From contig NC_081407.1 in the NCBI RefSeq assembly GCF_030272615.1, forward strand, positions 100,735,897 to 100,799,896: a stretch of DNA of 64,000 nt, written 5' to 3'. This DNA is from Cryptomeria japonica. Lineage: Eukaryota; Streptophyta; Pinopsida; Cupressales; Cupressaceae. A program made the position numbers and the translations under genes. This document shows, one piece after another, positions 1 to 11,261 of this stretch; position 1 is the first letter of the stretch, and each line of letters opens with the position of its first letter. The notes beneath the pieces were generated by a model. That model was not told the origin of the DNA, searched no databases, and saw only the letters and a list, made by a program, of their open reading frames with translations.

Positions 1-1155
1 TAAGGAGAGAGAAAGGAGGTCACTAGGATTGACGGTTTTCACTTAGGAGAGACTTTACATTCAAAAGAGGGGTTGAAACTCACAAGATCCAATCCCACAC
101 AATGCAAGATTGAATTCTAAATGAGCTTCAAGGGTTGAGACAGTAAGGCTACCCTCTTTTGTAAAGAATGTAGATAGAAGGATTGAACTAGGAGTGTATG
201 TGAAAGTAAGAAAGATTCCCTTGCAGATAGAAATAGAAACATGGGATGAAGCTGCGGACCTGGAATTAGCAATAAAATGTCAAGACGATGTTTTCCTACA
301 AGTTTGAGCGAAAGTTGACAGGACGATGGCGCCCGGAGTGCACACAATCCTCCGAAAAATCTGCGAAACGAAGGGGGATCTGTTCGTCTCTGCACAAGGA
401 TTCTAGATCTTCAATTATAGCCGCGTACCTGCAACCTACACATAGAAAAGAGGGGACGATTGGGGGGTTAGGGATTAGGGGTTTGCCTTTAGGTTAAACC
501 CCAGTTTTGGAATTAACCAAGAAATGAGAATGTTGTAAATGTAAATGTTTGTAATGTAATCAAGTACTGATACCTTGTTGTAAGAATGTTTGTATTCTTA
601 CATGCGAAGGTGTAATGATGTTGTATGTTGTATGTTGTAAGTGATCTCCTCTTCAATGGTTGAATCCTTGTCTTGAATGCAACACTTAGCCTTGAATGGA
701 GACTTAGAATGCTCAATTGCTTGAAGGAATGCTTGAATGCTTGAATGTTTGAATATCACTTACGCCTCTTGCACACATATCTTTTTCCTTTTTTTTTTCC
801 TCCCTTTCTGAGAGGGGAAATGTAGTTTATATACTTGTCAATTAGGGTTAGAAGACTGATTTTTCCGACCTTAGGCCGACCTAGGAAAATTATTTTCCAA
901 TTTGCAAACTTGAAGACCCGATGCCCAACAAGAGACCGGGCCCAAAATAGGGCCAGGGACCAGGGCGCTGGGCGCCATGGTCCCACCTCCCAGGACAACA
1001 GGGTGCAAGGAGGATTAGGCCAAGGTGCAGAAAAGATGCAGTTTTTGATGTCGTAAATAGGTTTCGGGGTCTCCATTTAGGTTCAACATTGCACCGCCAT
1101 CGTGAAGACCCAAATGCAATCGAAATTGCAAGTGTCGCAATTTTAGGACACTACA
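1..1155 (-). repeat. 3' LTR of element A (outer end cut by window)
   Basis: Base-by-base similar to 6535-7758. On the + strand it ends in ...CACTACA, which is the TGTAGTG start of the LTR on the minus strand. It contains the TATA-like GTATATAAAC (minus, 825-834) and a GC-rich segment near 950-990 around CCATGG. It holds only one copy of a 31-bp unit that is duplicated in the partner LTR. Confidence 0.85.
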
Positions 1156-1171
1156 TTTAGCCCCCACTTTA
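1156..1171 (-). other. Polypurine tract of element A
   Basis: On the minus strand the bases just before the 3' LTR read AAAGTGGGGGCTAAA. This is the expected place and composition for the plus-strand DNA primer of an LTR retrotransposon. The same tract flanks the related LTR ending at 55687. Confidence 0.8.
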
Positions 1172-1907
1172 GTGGGAGTATAAGCGTACGCCCATACTTT
1201 CGATAAAGTACAAGGAAACAACATTGAAAGACTTTCACCACGTCAAGGAGGCAAGATACACCAAGCCCCCAGTGGACTAAGGATCTTATGACTTCGATTG
1301 AAAAAGTAAAAGGGAAGATCACGAGGGAGAACCATGACTGTCAGTAGTAAGGTTCCCTCACTATGAGTCATGCAAGAAAAATACCAAAAATTTTCAAGGA
1401 AAAGTTAAGTTCGCCAAGAAATTTTCAAGTATCCTGAAGAGATATGGACGGGGTGTATGCCCCCCTATGTTAAAGCGATCGCACACACCTCAACGGGGGT
1501 GATTGCTTTAAGGTAGTGATACACATAAGAAATGAGAAGGGAAAGGAGCACGTTATCACAAAGATTTAGCCCCCAAGTGTGAGATAAACCCAAGGATAAT
1601 AGACACAAAACACAAAGCACAAGGTGACTTCGCTTTCCTTGGGGTCAATATGCTATATGATAATTCATGTATATCATATGTATGTATGCATAATTGTTCT
1701 TCATTCCCCAATCAAGGAAGGTCACCTAGAAGAAGGGAACACGTGTCTTTTGAGTCAACATGAGAGAGACCAAAAGAGATCTCAATGCTTTGCATCATCC
1801 TCAAGTAGAAAACACTAAGGACAACAAATAGAAGAATGAGAATAACACATAGAAGAAGTAACAAAAGATATCAATAGAGGAGGAGAGAGTTTGCTATGCT
1901 AATGAAA
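1172..1907 (-). other. 3' non-coding part of element A
   Basis: No reading frame with recognisable protein similarity lies here. About 350 bases next to the purine tract (to roughly 1520) are repeated in diverged form at 55704-56053. This shows the segment belongs to the element family and is not host DNA. Confidence 0.6.
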
Positions 1908-2852
1908 CTAGTCTAGCACGTCATCCACCCCTCGATCTTGCTGATCAATTTTTTGGGAAGGCAGGAAACACGCTAGAGGAGGAACATCCAACACAGCAGA
2001 TGGAGCTATCACAAGATCCAAACAAGGGCTATGTTCATGTTCCAAGCCATGTTGTTCTTGTCTAGGAGCTAAGATAAGTGCTTTAGAAAATTCGTTAGAT
2101 AAATGGTTATCAATATCAACATATTCATATTCACTATCAGAAGCAAGAGAAGTAACATTTTCATCATGAATAACATTTTCATCTATATCCTCATCAAGAT
2201 TTATAAAAATAGGATCTTTAACTCGCACAGGATCAAAATCATCATGCATCGTATGTTTAGGAGATTTTGGCTCAATTTTCGGCTGAGGAGAAAATGGAAT
2301 AATACTAGCTGAAGGTGTTTTTGGGGATTGCAAAGTTTGAGAAGTAGCTGCACGAGCTCTAAGATGACGCTTTCATCGGCGTTCACGTGCGGAATGATTT
2401 TGTCTAGTCTTAGTAGGAAGTGGAGAAGATTGAGGAGGAGGAATGTTCTCATCCTTATCACTTGGGTGTTTAGGTTGTGGTCTCTTAGGTTGGATAATAG
2501 GAGAAGAAGAAGGTCTCTTCTCTTTATAAGAGGAAGGAGGAGGCACTGCTCCATATAAAGTAGGAATATCTGGTTTAGGAAGGAGACCAAGTCCATCATG
2601 ACGAGGAGGTATAGGTCTACTTTTAGAAAGTTTATCAGACATAGTCACATCCATAGGGATGGGTTGAGAATCTTCTTGAGGAAAGACATTAGTTTTATCT
2701 TTCAAAGGAAGAACTTCCTTCTCAAGAATGATAGGAGTATCAAGTTTGGGTGTCCTAGGTTCACTTAAAGATAGGATCATATCTTTTTTCCACTTTTGAT
2801 AAGATTTGAAAAGATGATCACTTCGCGGTGGAAGAGATTGGAATTGTTTAGG
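1908..2852 (-). pseudogene. Pro/Ser-rich C-terminal extension of the element A polyprotein
   Basis: This stretch continues in the same reading frame as the gag and protease upstream. It is interrupted only by a TGA at 2373-2375 and ends in TAG at 1908-1910. The protein is rich in Pro, Ser, Lys and Asp/Glu with no globular domain I recognise. The second half has acidic runs such as NLDEDIDENVIHDENV. In a complete gypsy element this position would hold reverse transcriptase. Here the low-complexity tail runs straight to the 3' non-coding region. It may be a linker left after pol was lost, or a tail that evolved in the non-autonomous lineage. The TGA sits in an Arg-rich context and fits CGA to TGA decay. 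Confidence 0.55.
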
Positions 2853-3338
2853 CTAAAAATAATCAATAGGAATGCTAGAAGTTCTTTCAGCTGATTTAAA
2901 GAGACTATGATTGACAGTAACAACTTCACCATTATGAGGAAATTTCAAACACTTGTGAATAGGAGAAGCAATAGCTTTCATGGAAGATAGCCAAGGATAG
3001 CCTAGCTTCACACAAAATTGTTCAGATGATGGAATAATAGAAAAGCTCACATCAAGAGATTTGTTATGGACCTCAATAGGTAATGTAATAGAACCAATTG
3101 CAGGAGAAGAAAATGCATCAAATAATTTCACAACCACATTTGTTTTGTCATAGATCACTTGATTCAATTGCAAAGTAAAAAGAAATTCTTCAGTAATAAC
3201 ATTAACCATGCAAGAAGGATCAATAAGCACTCCACGACAAGGTGTATTCTTGACTTTTTCAACTATATATAAAGGACCATCAGGTGCCCTGATAGTTTCA
3301 CTAGAATCAAATGTGATGGAAGGTTCTTTAGGGATTTT
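2853..3338 (-). pseudogene. Retropepsin-like protease relic of element A
   Basis: It is in frame with gag and separated from it by a single TAG (3339-3341). The segment GVLIDPSCMVNVI has the layout of the active-site loop of plant gypsy proteases (hydrophobic-Asp-x-Gly-x-x-x-Asn), but the Gly after Asp is replaced: DPS instead of DTG/DSG. A later stretch (VKLGYPWLSSM) resembles the usual LG.PWL motif of this family. It ends at a TAG (2853-2855), after which the same frame continues into the Pro-rich tail. Family knowledge says the protease releases gag proteins. With the altered active site and flanking stops this copy is unlikely to work. Confidence 0.65.
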
Positions 3339-5351
3339 CTACTGTTCTACAAAGTTAATCACATTTGGAGTCATAGACACAAGACCATCAGGTGAGAAAG
3401 AGGAATCATTAGTCTCAATCACATTAGAGGTATGAGAAGGTAATGGATCAGCAAAAATCTTAAGATTTTGGTTAGGAAGAGCTATAGATGTGTTGCCTTT
3501 ATCATTCACACCTGAAACAGAGATAGTATTATTATCAATCAAATCTTGAATTTTACCCTTTAAAGCAAAACATTTTTCAGTATCATGCCCAGGTTGACGA
3601 TGAAATTGACAAAAAGATTTGTTATCAAAATAGGGTGAATTAATCTTTGCAGGATCTATTTGCTTTATAGGAGGGAGAGTAAGAACATTTTGTTCCAATA
3701 ACTTATTCATAATACTATGCAATGATTCATTCAAAGGAGTAAACTTTCTTTCTTTCTTGAAAAACTTAGAAATAGGAGGCACACCTGATGCTGCATTCAC
3801 ATTATTGTTGGTGATGTTTTCATTGAACTTAACAGACTCTCTGCTCGGTTTAAACTTCCCAAATGGTTGTTGACTACTATCACCCTTATCACTCAGAGCC
3901 ATAGGATTTGCTTGTTCCATTTGACTCACAGTCAGTTGATAATTGTGAAGAGTTGCACACAACTGTTGGAAAGAAGTAAACTCAGAAAATAGAAGTTTTT
4001 CTCTAATATCTTTTTGTAAATTAGAAATAAAGATTCTTTGAATATCATTGTCAGGTACTGGAAAAGAAATTTGAGCACACAAATGCTTATATCTACCAAT
4101 GAAATCAGTCACTTTTTCTTTAACACCTTGTTTACAATGCATTAAATCAATCAAAGTAACTTTAGGACTTATATTGTTTTGAAATTGTTGAATAAAAGCA
4201 TTTGCAAGTTGTTGGAAAGAAGTAATAGAATAGGAAGGCAACGAGCAATACCATTGTAGAGCCTTATCTCTTAATGTTCTAGTAAACAGTTTTGCAAGCA
4301 ACCTTTGGTCATAAGCAAAATCGGTACATATTGTTCGAAAAGTCTTAGCATGTGTTAGAGGATCACCTTTACCATTATAAAGCTCCAATTGTGGGATTTC
4401 AACATGCTTAGGAGGGATAGCTCGAACAATGTCAAGAGAAAGTGGGCTCGCAACATCAAATGTGGGCACACTAAATTTAGATTGATTCATAGAAGCAATT
4501 TGTTGTTGTAAAGAGGAGACAGTTTGTGCAAGATTGTTAATGGTCACTTCAGTCGAAGAGTTCATATTAGACATGTTAGATTGTGATGGAGGTATTATGT
4601 TATTGAAAGAAGGTATTGATTGAGAGTAAGGTGGTGGGGCACTATGATGGTTAGTCATAGGAGATGATTGGAAAGAAGGAACACTACAAGGAGGAATGGA
4701 ATGGTTGAATGAATTGCCCCCTTGCGTCATGTTCATTTGTGGAGATGTAATAGGGACACTCATTGAAGGAATGAATGAAGAAGTCGGATTGAATGAAGGA
4801 AGAGGGTTGATTGAAGAGGAAGGATTGCCTCCATGTCTGGTGATCATAGGTGGAATGTCTTGTATTGAAGTAGTCATTATGTTTGATGTAAAAGTAGGTA
4901 TGCTAGCAATAGAAGTTGTCACAGGGATAGAATGATTGACTTGAGTAAGAGGTTGTGTATAACCTAAAGTTTTGGCACAACTCTTCATAGGCATCACATT
5001 TGAATCCATAATGTGTGCAATACCACGCAAAATATCAATTCCATTCTTATCACTTTGAACCATACATTTTAGACCCTCAATTAATGAAAGAGCTTGACTA
5101 TCGGGGTATTCTCGAGACATCCATTGCTGAAAATCATCAAATTGGTTATCTAATTTCGAAAGTTGTTCTACAAAAACCTCATGGAGAGCTTCTTCATCAT
5201 TAAGAGGATTAGAGGAATTACCCATGTCCTCGTTAAAAAGGCCATTCAAATTAGGTTCCATCTCCTCGGTAATTAAACCTTGGAAAGACTTAATTCTAAG
5301 GCTTCGTCTAACGAGAATAGTGTAAGTAGGGCTTATTGTTGTAAAACTCAT
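3339..5351 (-). CDS. gag: Gag polyprotein of gypsy-type element A (670 aa, intact)
   Basis: A single uninterrupted frame, which is notable among the decayed neighbours. Residues about 1-300 are Ser/Pro/Asn/Met-rich and probably disordered. Residues about 315-480 match the plant retrotransposon gag core (LYNGKGDPLTHAKTF, LRDKALQWYCSLP, then a conserved FIQQF and VTDFIGRY region). This core forms the capsid-like particle around the RNA. Near residue 581 is a knuckle of the form C-x2-H-x4-H-x4-C (CQFHRQPGHDTEKC), a variant common in gypsy gags. The frame ends at TAG, beyond which the same frame goes on into a protease-like segment. The start is the first ATG of the frame; METs at about residue 31 are alternatives. 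Confidence 0.85.
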   Translation of the reverse strand: MSFTTISPTYTILVRRSLRIKSFQGLITEEMEPNLNGLFNEDMGNSSNPLNDEEALHEVFVEQLSKLDNQFDDFQQWMSREYPDSQALSLIEGLKCMVQSDKNGIDILRGIAHIMDSNVMPMKSCAKTLGYTQPLTQVNHSIPVTTSIASIPTFTSNIMTTSIQDIPPMITRHGGNPSSSINPLPSFNPTSSFIPSMSVPITSPQMNMTQGGNSFNHSIPPCSVPSFQSSPMTNHHSAPPPYSQSIPSFNNIIPPSQSNMSNMNSSTEVTINNLAQTVSSLQQQIASMNQSKFSVPTFDVASPLSLDIVRAIPPKHVEIPQLELYNGKGDPLTHAKTFRTICTDFAYDQRLLAKLFTRTLRDKALQWYCSLPSYSITSFQQLANAFIQQFQNNISPKVTLIDLMHCKQGVKEKVTDFIGRYKHLCAQISFPVPDNDIQRIFISNLQKDIREKLLFSEFTSFQQLCATLHNYQLTVSQMEQANPMALSDKGDSSQQPFGKFKPSRESVKFNENITNNNVNAASGVPPISKFFKKERKFTPLNESLHSIMNKLLEQNVLTLPPIKQIDPAKINSPYFDNKSFCQFHRQPGHDTEKCFALKGKIQDLIDNNTISVSGVNDKGNTSIALPNQNLKIFADPLPSHTSNVIETNDSSFSPDGLVSMTPNVINFVEQ

Positions 5352-6510
5352 GCACTAGAGAAAGAGAGAAGATTTTGAATTTAGAGGTAGCAAATTTCAA
5401 TAAAATCAGCCAATCTCCTAGATTTAAGCTGTTAAATGCAATCACGACAATCTCCCAAAATTTTGAAAAAAATGTCAGGGACCGTGGCGAACGGAGTGCA
5501 CACAGTCCTCGCAACTTTTTTCAAAATTTTCAGAGATGAAAGTTATGATGATTTTAAAGCTAATTTGAAAAAATTGAGTGAGTTTACGATCTTTAGATAG
5601 GCCAAATTAAAGTTGCAATCTCAAAATTGAACCCTACCAAGATTATTGAAAAATGCAAAATTTGAATTTTGAAAAGGAGAGGGAAACTGAAATTTTGAAT
5701 TTTATGATTTTAGAGGGAATACTAAAAGCAATGCAAGCTTTGAAATTGAAAAGTTGACTCAATTTCACGCAAAATTCAATATTGAAGGCGGAAATCAAAG
5801 TTGTTGCATTTAAACACTTAATTTCAAAAGTCACAAATTGCAAAAATTTGAATAAAGCACTGAAACTTTGAATGAATGCCAACACACTTTTCAGATTTAG
5901 GACAGCAAGAAACACAATTTTGACACAAAATTTCAATTTCAACAATTTTTGAATGATTAGAAGCCTTAATCCAAGCAATCACTAGACCAACTTTGACTTT
6001 AATTTTGAAAGTGTTAGAATTGATGAAATCAGCCAAGATTCTGGATTCTAGTAGAAAAATACAGTAAGATCTAGCTCCCGAAATTTCAGAAAAAATGTCG
6101 GGGACAATGGCGCTCAGGGTGCACACGGTCCTTGCAACTTTTTTCAAAATTTTCAGGGATGAAAGATATTATGATTTTGTTGCGGAATCCAAAGTTACAG
6201 CCGATTTGGAGGTGTTTTGATCAGTGAAATCATCAGTCAAAGGTTGAATCAAGAGGGTTTTAAAAATTAGGGTTTTGACACTTAACCACTTAATTTTTAG
6301 AACTAAAGCACAAATATGAATTGATGATTTGCAATAGAAGGGTAGATCTGAAACAAGCATTAACAATTAAACATTTCACAAGCTCAATTACTAAAGAAAA
6401 TTTTAGGGTTTTTATGCAATTAACCTCTAAAATTTGCAAAAGATCAAACATGAAAATGTAATTAAGGAAGCAAATTTTTTCAGATCTAACCATGAATAAT
6501 TAGAATTAGG
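5352..6510 (-). other. Untranslated leader of element A
   Basis: This lies between the primer-site region and the gag ATG. It contains two diverged copies of a module on the + strand (5460-5560 and 6090-6170) with the shared core GTGCACAC(A/G)GTCC followed by GCAACTTTTTTCAAAATTTT. No protein similarity was seen; the short frames here are not convincing. Confidence 0.5.
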
Positions 6511-6534
6511 ATGTTCACGTTGGGTTCACCAAAA
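6511..6534 (-). other. Probable primer binding site of element A
   Basis: Directly internal to the 5' LTR the minus strand reads TTTTGGTGAACCCAACGTG. Its position and TGG start fit a tRNA primer site. I do not assign the tRNA: it is clearly not the TGGTATCAGAGC initiator-Met type used by the copia elements further right. Confidence 0.6.
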
Positions 6535-7758
6535 TGTAAAGTGGAAAATCGAACCCTAGGTGTTCCCCCACTCCAAGGAGAGAGAAAGGAGGTCACTAGG
6601 TTTGACTGTTTTCACTTAGGAGAGACTTTACATTCAAAAGAGGGGTTGAAACTCACAAGATCCAATCCCACACAATGCAAGATTGAATTCTAAATGAGCT
6701 TCAAGGGTTGAGATAGCAAGGCTACCCTCTTTTGTAAAGAATGTAGATAGAAGGATTGAACTAGGAGTGTATGTGAAAGTAAGAAAGATTCGCTTGCAGA
6801 CAGAAATAGAAACATGGGATGAAGCTGCGGACCTGGAATTAGTAGTAAAATGTTGAGACAATGCTATCCTGCAAGTTTGAGCAAAAGTTGACAGGACGAT
6901 GGCGCCCGGAGTGCACACGGTCCTCCGAAAAATTCGCGAAATGAAGGGGGATCTGTTTGTCTCTACACAAGGATTCTAGATCTTCAATTACAGTCACGTA
7001 CCTGCAACCTACACACAGAAAAGAGGGGACAATTGGGGGGTTAGGGATTAGGGGTTTTCCTTTAGGTCAAACCCCAGTTTTGGAATTAACCAAGAAATGA
7101 GAATGTTGTAAATGTAAATGTTTGTAATGTAATCAAGTACTGATACCTTGTTGTAAGAATGTTTGTATTCTTACATGCGAAGGTGTAATGATGTTGTATG
7201 TTGTATGTTGTAAGTGATCTCCTCTTCAATGGTTGAATCCTTGTCTTGAATGCAACACTTAGCCTTGAATGGAGACTTAGAATGCTCAATTGCTTGAAGA
7301 AATGCTTGAATGCTTGAATGTTTGAATATCGCTTCCGCCTCTTGCACACATATCTTTTTCCTTTTTTTTTCCTCCCTTTCTGAGAGGGGAAATGTAGTTT
7401 ATATACTTGTCAATTAGGGTTAGAAGACTGATTTTTTTGACCTTAGGCCGACCTAGGAAAATTATTTTCCAATATGCAAACTTGAAGACCCGATGCCCAA
7501 CAAGAGACCGGGCCCAAAATAGGGCCAGGGACCAGGGTGCTGGGTGCCATGGTCCTGAGGGACCATGGCGCTAGGTGCCATGGTCCCACCTCCTGGGACA
7601 GCAGGGTGCAAGGAGGCTCAGGCCAAGGTGTAGAAAATATGCAGTTTTTGATGTCGTAAATAGGTTTTGGGGTCTCCATTCAGGTTCAAAGTTGTGCCGC
7701 CATCGTGAAGACCCAAATGCAGTCGAAATTGCAAGTGTCACAATTTTAGGACGCTACA
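6535..7758 (-). repeat. 5' LTR of element A
   Basis: Complete LTR of 1224 bp. On the minus strand it runs from TGTAGCG to CTTTACA, giving TG...CA ends. It matches 1-1155 closely, so the insertion is fairly recent compared with the other elements. It differs mainly by a 31-bp tandem duplication at 7528-7589. The flanking base string after 7758 is LINE sequence. Confidence 0.85.
7397..7406 (-). promoter_or_regulatory. TATA-like box in the 5' LTR of element A
   Basis: GTATATAAAC on the minus strand. It is placed within the LTR so that transcription would run leftwards into the leader and gag. The same box is kept at 825-834. Confidence 0.5.
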
Positions 7759-9557
7759 TAAAGAGAAGCCATAGTGAATGTACCAGTTGCTGTGAGTTTC
7801 CAAATTAATTAGTCTTCATCTTCAACCATTACCATGGATTTCATAATTTTGTTTAGACTTCCCAAGGACTAATCCACCTTAGATAAATCCTTCCACTATC
7901 CATCTTCCCAGTAATCACCCACCATAGATCCAAATCTTTCCTTGCACGGGTTTTGAAATATTCTCCACTTAGGATTTTTAGTCAAAGGGGACTAAAGCAG
8001 CCAAGAATCATCCTAGAATTGGATTAGATTCCCATTCCCCATCTTCCATTTTGCACCTCTGACAATTAAATCTCTTGTTCTAGAAATTTTTTTCCAAATA
8101 TTGGAGCCAATTGGAATATATTCCACTTTAAGGAAGCTTTGAAAAGTTGGACATTGCCTTTTATACTTGTTGTCCCATATCAGTTTCTGTTCTCCTTGAT
8201 TTTTATGCCCTCTCCAAATCTGCTTGGCCATAAGGTAATCATTCACGTGTCTAAGACCCAGTCCTCCTTTTCTTATTGGCTTGCATACCTTATCCTAGGC
8301 AATCAAATTCATTCTCTTCTTCTCCTCAACCCCTGTCCACAAAAAAGTTCTCTAGATCTTTTCAATAGCCTCGACATACTTGGCAGGAATTCTAAAGAGA
8401 TTAATGGCATAAAGAGGGATACTTTGAAGAGTAGATTTCAGTAGCTGAACCTTACCAGCTTGGCTAAGAAGAGCACCCTTCCAGCCAGTTAGCTTCTTGT
8501 AGAATTTATCCACCAAAGCTCCCCAGAAAGGGTCAGGTGGATCATGGCATAAGGGAAGCCCCAAGTAGGAAGCAGGAAGACTCCCTAATTCACAACCCAA
8601 GATATTTCTTATTTTAATCCTCCTTCTCTCCAGGGTGTTGATAAAATAAACAAAACTTTTAGACCAATTAATAAGTTGTCCAATAGTTGAACCATAACTA
8701 TCCAGAGCATTCTTTAAACTTCTAGAGTCCTGCACCATAGCTTTCCCCATTATTATGGAATCATCAACAAACTACTGATGGGAATAGATTTGATTCACTG
8801 AAGATGGATTCAACCCACAAAACTCCCCTTTCTCAACTAGCTTCCCAATACATCTCCCTAGACATTCTACCATGATAATAAAGATAACTAGGGAAAGAGG
8901 ATCTCTTTGCCTGAGTCCTCTAGAGGCTTTAAAGAAAGGGGAAGGAGATCCATTCATTAAAATAGAGAAAGAAGTCGAAGAAACTAATTGTCTAATAAGA
9001 TTAATAATTCTAGAGCAAAAACCAAAAGCAAAGAGAACATCCATCATAAAATCCCAATCCACTCTATCATAGGCTTTAGATAGGTCAAGCTTTAGAAAAA
9101 AGCCTTCTTTTTTAGAGTTAGACAAAGAATGAATATTTTCATGGACTGAGATGATCGAATCCAAGATTTGTCTACCAGGGACAAAACCACTTTGCTGAGG
9201 AGATATGATAGAGGGAAGCAACTTCAGGATTCTAGAGGTTAGAACCTTGGAGATTATCTTGTAAAGAGAGTTGTATAGACTTATAGGTTTGAAGAGATCC
9301 ATAGAATCAACCTCCATCTTTTTGGGGATAAGAGCAATAAAAGTGCCATTTACCTCTTTCAAAATTCTTCTAGTACCAAAAAACTCTTTCACAGCTCTAG
9401 ACACATCATCTCCAATAATATGCCAATACATTTGAAAAAAGAACACAAGAAAACCATCCAGGCCTGGTGCCTTGTTGCCTTCAAAGGGGTTGACAGCTTT
9501 CAGAATTTCATCATGGGATGGGATAGCAATCAGGTGAGAATTCTGATCATCCCCTAA
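7759..9557 (-). pseudogene. LINE reverse transcriptase fragment (C-terminal part of ORF2)
   Basis: Minus-strand frames carry a plant L1-type LINE reverse transcriptase: NKAPGLDGF (just before 9446), ALIPKK, FKPISLYNSLYKIISKVL, QSGFVPGRQILD, KLDLSKAYDRVDWDFM and GLRQRDPLS. The catalytic FADD box appears as FVDDSII, with a stop just before it and a frame change between 8772 and 8750. The downstream thumb region (SYLGLPL, LLSQAGKVQLLKS) and the start of the C-terminal part follow down to about 7760. The 3' end is cut by element A. The 5' end (endonuclease domain) is absent, the frame being replaced at about 9557 by the tandem-repeat array. Dead copy. Confidence 0.88.
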
Positions 9558-11132
9558 TATTGTAGTGATAGTGAGGTGTTGATTTCATAATTTAAATGCA
9601 AATTATTTGTTGATATGAGGATAATAGAAGCTTTGCAAGCATTGTTTATAACATACTAGCAAGGCATTTTAAATTGCAAATTAACATTAAGCATTGAACA
9701 TTTACGTTTAATGGTGTCAAAAATTACAAATGTGTGAATTGTATGAGTAGTATTGAATGGGGCATTTGAAAGGGGTTCTATTGAAAAGAGTTGTCGGAAA
9801 CCACTTTATACTAGTAATCTTGTTGAAAACTTGAAATAAAATCTTTGTTATTTTTGGAAAGGGTTGCCATGTGAGTTGAAGTAGATGCTACAACTCTAAT
9901 TCTTAATGAAAGAATATAATTTAGCAAACATAATAAAATAAGGGGCATGGAGCCCATATTTGAATAATAATCCATTAAAGATATTGCAATTTATTAATTT
10001 TGGCATCAATTGTGACATATATTTATTAAAATGTTATTCTCCTTTGTATTGACTAAAATGGGCTATGATTTTTTGGAGTTGAAAGTAAATTGACTTTATT
10101 ACAAATCTACAAAAACACACATTGAAAGTATTGATAGTGAGGCATTGATTTCATAATTTAAATATAAATTATTTGTTGATATGAGGATAATAGAGGCTTT
10201 GCAAGGATTGTTTAACATACTAGCAAGGCATTTTAAATTGCAAATTAACATTAAGCATTGAAATTTTACATTTAATGGTGTCAAAATTTACAAATATGTG
10301 TGTTGATATGAGTAGTAGTGAATGGAGTATTTGAAAGGGGTTATATTGAAAAGAGTTGCTAGAAACCACTTTATACTAGTAATTTTGTTGAAAACTTAGA
10401 AATAAAATATTTGTTGTTTTTGGAAAGGGTTGCCATGTGAGTTGAAGTAGATGCTACAACTCTAATTCTTAATGAAAGAATCTAATTCAACAAAGGTATT
10501 AAAGATAAGGGGTATGGAGCCCATATTTGAATATTAATCTATTTTCAATCCATTAAAGATATTACAGTTTATTAATTTTGGCATGAATTGTGACATATAT
10601 TTATTCAAAGGTTATTCTTGTTTGTATTGACTAAAATATTGGGCCATGAATTTTTCGAGCTGAAAGTAAATTGAATGTATTAAAAATCTACTACAAAAAC
10701 ACACATTGAAAGTATTTATAGTGAGGTGTTGATTTCATAATTTAAATGTAAATTATTTGTTGATATGAGGATAATAGAGGCTTTGCAAGGATTGTTTATA
10801 ACATACTAGCAAGGCATTTTAAATTACAAATTAACATTAAGCATTGAACTTTTAAATTTAATGGTGTCAAAAATTACAAATGTGTGTGTTGATATGAGTA
10901 GTAGTGAATGGAGCATTTGAAAGGGGTTCTATTGAAAAGAGTTGCTAGAAACCACTTTATACTAGTAATTTTGTTGAAAACATAGAAATAAAATCTTCTT
11001 TAATTTTTATTTTTGGAAAGTGCTGCCATTTGAGTTAAGTAGATGCTACAACTCTAATTCTTAATGAAAGAATCTACTTCAAAAATATTATTAAAAATAA
11101 AGGGTATGGAGCCCATATTTGAATATTGATCT

Positions 11133-11261
11133 TTTTTTTATTATTGGTAATGGGCTAAAGGCGGTAAGGTGTACATTCCCTACCCCCTTGTGGAATTTGA
11201 ACTTGTGACCTCTCTTTCAAGAGCACAAGTTCTCCACCACTAGGTCAACTCAAGCTATACA
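11133..11261 (-). mobile_element. tRNA-derived SINE
   Basis: Read on the minus strand, the element starts near the right end with a tRNA-like head: box A-like TGACCTAGTGGTG and, about 30 bases on, box B-like GTTCAAATTCC. It ends in an A-rich tail. It is flanked by an 11-bp near-perfect target duplication, AATATTGATCT (11122-11132) and AATATTAATCT (11262-11272). Neighbouring array units lack it, so the empty site is visible in the same window. Confidence 0.85.

Larger units (their letters stand above)
1..7758 (-). mobile_element. Element A: gypsy-type LTR retrotransposon with gag but no pol
   Basis: Two direct repeats (1-1155 and 6535-7758) flank an internal region whose reading frame runs on the minus strand. 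The element therefore reads right to left, with its 5' LTR on the right. The internal region holds a gypsy-type gag, a protease relic and a long Pro/Ser-rich tail. I find no reverse transcriptase, RNase H or integrase motif in any frame. A purine tract lies beside the left LTR and a primer-site-like sequence beside the right LTR. The window starts inside the left LTR, so its outer end and the target duplication cannot be checked. The right LTR abuts a LINE fragment, so A inserted into that LINE. It probably depended on a related autonomous element for replication (inference). Confidence 0.85.

Noticed and set aside
5824-6493. Several 65-111 codon minus-strand frames
   Set aside because: They fall in the leader of element A, overlap one another in different frames, contain no motif, and end before gag.
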